DNA of 64,000 nt, from the NCBI RefSeq assembly GCF_900114995.1, contig NZ_FOUX01000001.1:1364001-1428000 (forward strand). The letters run 5' to 3'. The notes under the pieces are model-generated. The model ran no database searches, was not told the origin of the DNA, and saw nothing but the letters and a program-made list of their open reading frames with translations. The position numbers and the translations under genes are program-made. Source of the stretch: Chitinophaga sp. YR627 (GTDB lineage: Bacteria; Bacteroidota; Bacteroidia; Chitinophagales; Chitinophagaceae). Shown piece by piece: positions 63,212-64,000 of the stretch. Numbering within the stretch: the first letter of the stretch is position 1; each line of letters begins with the position of its first letter.

Positions 63212-64000
63212 ATGAAGATCAAACTGGAGGAAATCATCATCGCACCCGGTCGTTCCTTTAAGCTGTTCTCACCCAGTTTAAGGCATCACTTTTACTGGCA
63301 TTTTCACCCGGAAATAGAGCTGGTGTATGTGGAGGCGTTGAGTGGTATCCGGCATGTAGGCCAGCATATTTCCAGTTATGTGGCGAGTGACCTCGTGTTG
63401 ATCGGACCGAATGTACCTCATCTCAATTTTGACTACGGACTGGAGGTTGATTACAAACAGATTGTTTTACAACTGAAGCCTGATTTTCTGCCTTCTCTGG
63501 TCAATCCTACAGCTGAATTTGCCGCCATTGCTGCGCTGATGGAGCGTTCCTATAAAGGCCTTTCTTTTCATGGCAGTACGAAAGAAGCAGTGGTGACCAG
63601 ACTTAGGGCCTTACAGGAGAAAGATGCTTTTAGCTCGTTATTGGGCGTATTGGATATCTTTCAGATACTTGCACATTCCGAGGAGGTAGAGGTTCTTAAT
63701 CAGGACGATACAACCGTTAAATGGCTGTTGAATGATAAGGTGCGTATGGGTACTATTTACGATTATGTCAGTGAAAACTACGATAAAGCCCCTGATGTAA
63801 ATGTGGTAGCGGAAAAAGTGCATCTGAGTACTGCTGCTTTCTGCCGGTATTTCAAACGCCAGACGAATATGACGTTTACGGACTTTTTGAATCAGTATCG
63901 TATCAGTCAGGCGAAGAACCTCTTACTACAGGGGAAGAGCGCGGCGGAGGTTTGTTATGAGGTAGGGTTTGAAAGTACGTCTTATTTTAACAAGCTGTTT
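63212..64000 (+). CDS. AraC-family transcriptional regulator, cut by right edge
   Basis: The frame from the ATG at 63212 is open to the window end, 263 residues. The N-terminal cupin-type sensor reads FKLFSPSLRHHFYWHFHPEIELVYV, with a HxH that may bind metal or ligand. The helix-turn-helix region is nearly complete: NVVAEKVHLSTAAFCRYFKRQTNMTFTDF and SAAEVCYEVGFESTSYFNKLF, missing only the last turn. It is divergent from the PhyH dioxygenase gene and probably controls it. Confidence 0.88.
   Translation, partial: MKIKLEEIIIAPGRSFKLFSPSLRHHFYWHFHPEIELVYVEALSGIRHVGQHISSYVASDLVLIGPNVPHLNFDYGLEVDYKQIVLQLKPDFLPSLVNPTAEFAAIAALMERSYKGLSFHGSTKEAVVTRLRALQEKDAFSSLLGVLDIFQILAHSEEVEVLNQDDTTVKWLLNDKVRMGTIYDYVSENYDKAPDVNVVAEKVHLSTAAFCRYFKRQTNMTFTDFLNQYRISQAKNLLLQGKSAAEVCYEVGFESTSYFNKLF

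Overview
This window looks like a chromosome segment of a gliding Bacteroidota, most likely family Chitinophagaceae and close to Chitinophaga. That placement is inferred from gene content: three large adhesin-like proteins with the gliding-motility/T9SS type B C-terminal domain, a T9SS type A sorting domain, a TonB receptor with a DUF4249 lipoprotein, DUF6443 RHS proteins, DUF3592 proteins, several AraC-type regulators, and start codons that mostly lack a Shine-Dalgarno sequence. I see no rRNA, tRNA, CRISPR array, prophage or transposase.

Layout. 1-6076: the 5' part of a secreted protein cut by the left edge, then a 1,622-residue PKD-repeat T9SS cargo. 6371-10775: a small unknown gene, the pstSCAB phosphate transporter operon (no phoU next to it) with a PHO-box-like direct repeat in front, and a cupin. 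10840-16755: a lipoprotein sugar dehydrogenase, an unknown beta-rich 428-residue protein, a YD-repeat-like secreted protein and an RluA-type pseudouridine synthase with a coiled-coil N-terminus. 16715-17521: a repeat-rich non-coding stretch (115-bp tandem duplication of the rluA-like 3' end, AATG microsatellite, GC-rich inverted repeat). 17522-24643: an SGNH hydrolase with four 100-residue modules, a Nudix-fold regulator that has lost its catalytic glutamates, and a divergent ThuA/sugar dehydrogenase/PKD/cytochrome c fusion followed by a small secreted protein. Two copies of a 17-bp motif lie between the regulator and the fusion gene.

24666-29952: a 26-bp-stem hairpin, then the most remarkable gene, a 1,505-residue protein joining an endonuclease/exonuclease/phosphatase (EEP) fold to a C-terminal ubiquitin-specific-protease-like domain. 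It looks like an effector aimed at eukaryotic cells. A beta-propeller pseudogene with an internal deletion follows. 30016-34899: a second giant PKD protein paralogous to the first. 35243-41165: an Ohr/OsmC peroxidase, an epoxide hydrolase, a lipoprotein with a Ser/Thr-rich beta-hairpin-like tail, and a GH110-like beta-helix galactosidase. 41219-49127: a third T9SS type B protein, small unknowns, and the TonB receptor plus DUF4249 pair. 49391-57503: a three-gene cassette of a coiled-coil/beta-barrel-like protein, an RHS-associated protein and a DUF6443 RHS protein that stops exactly where a toxin tip normally begins. 57605-64000: AraC regulators, two DUF3592 paralogs, an SDR/AraC pair with a 21-bp-spaced direct repeat in front, and a PhyH dioxygenase divergent from an AraC regulator cut by the right edge.

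Taken together the window is rich in cell-surface and secreted functions (adhesion, sugar oxidation, glycan cleavage, RHS) and in local AraC or Nudix regulators beside the enzymes they probably control. The EEP-deubiquitinase fusion and the RHS cassette are the best candidates for undescribed biology.
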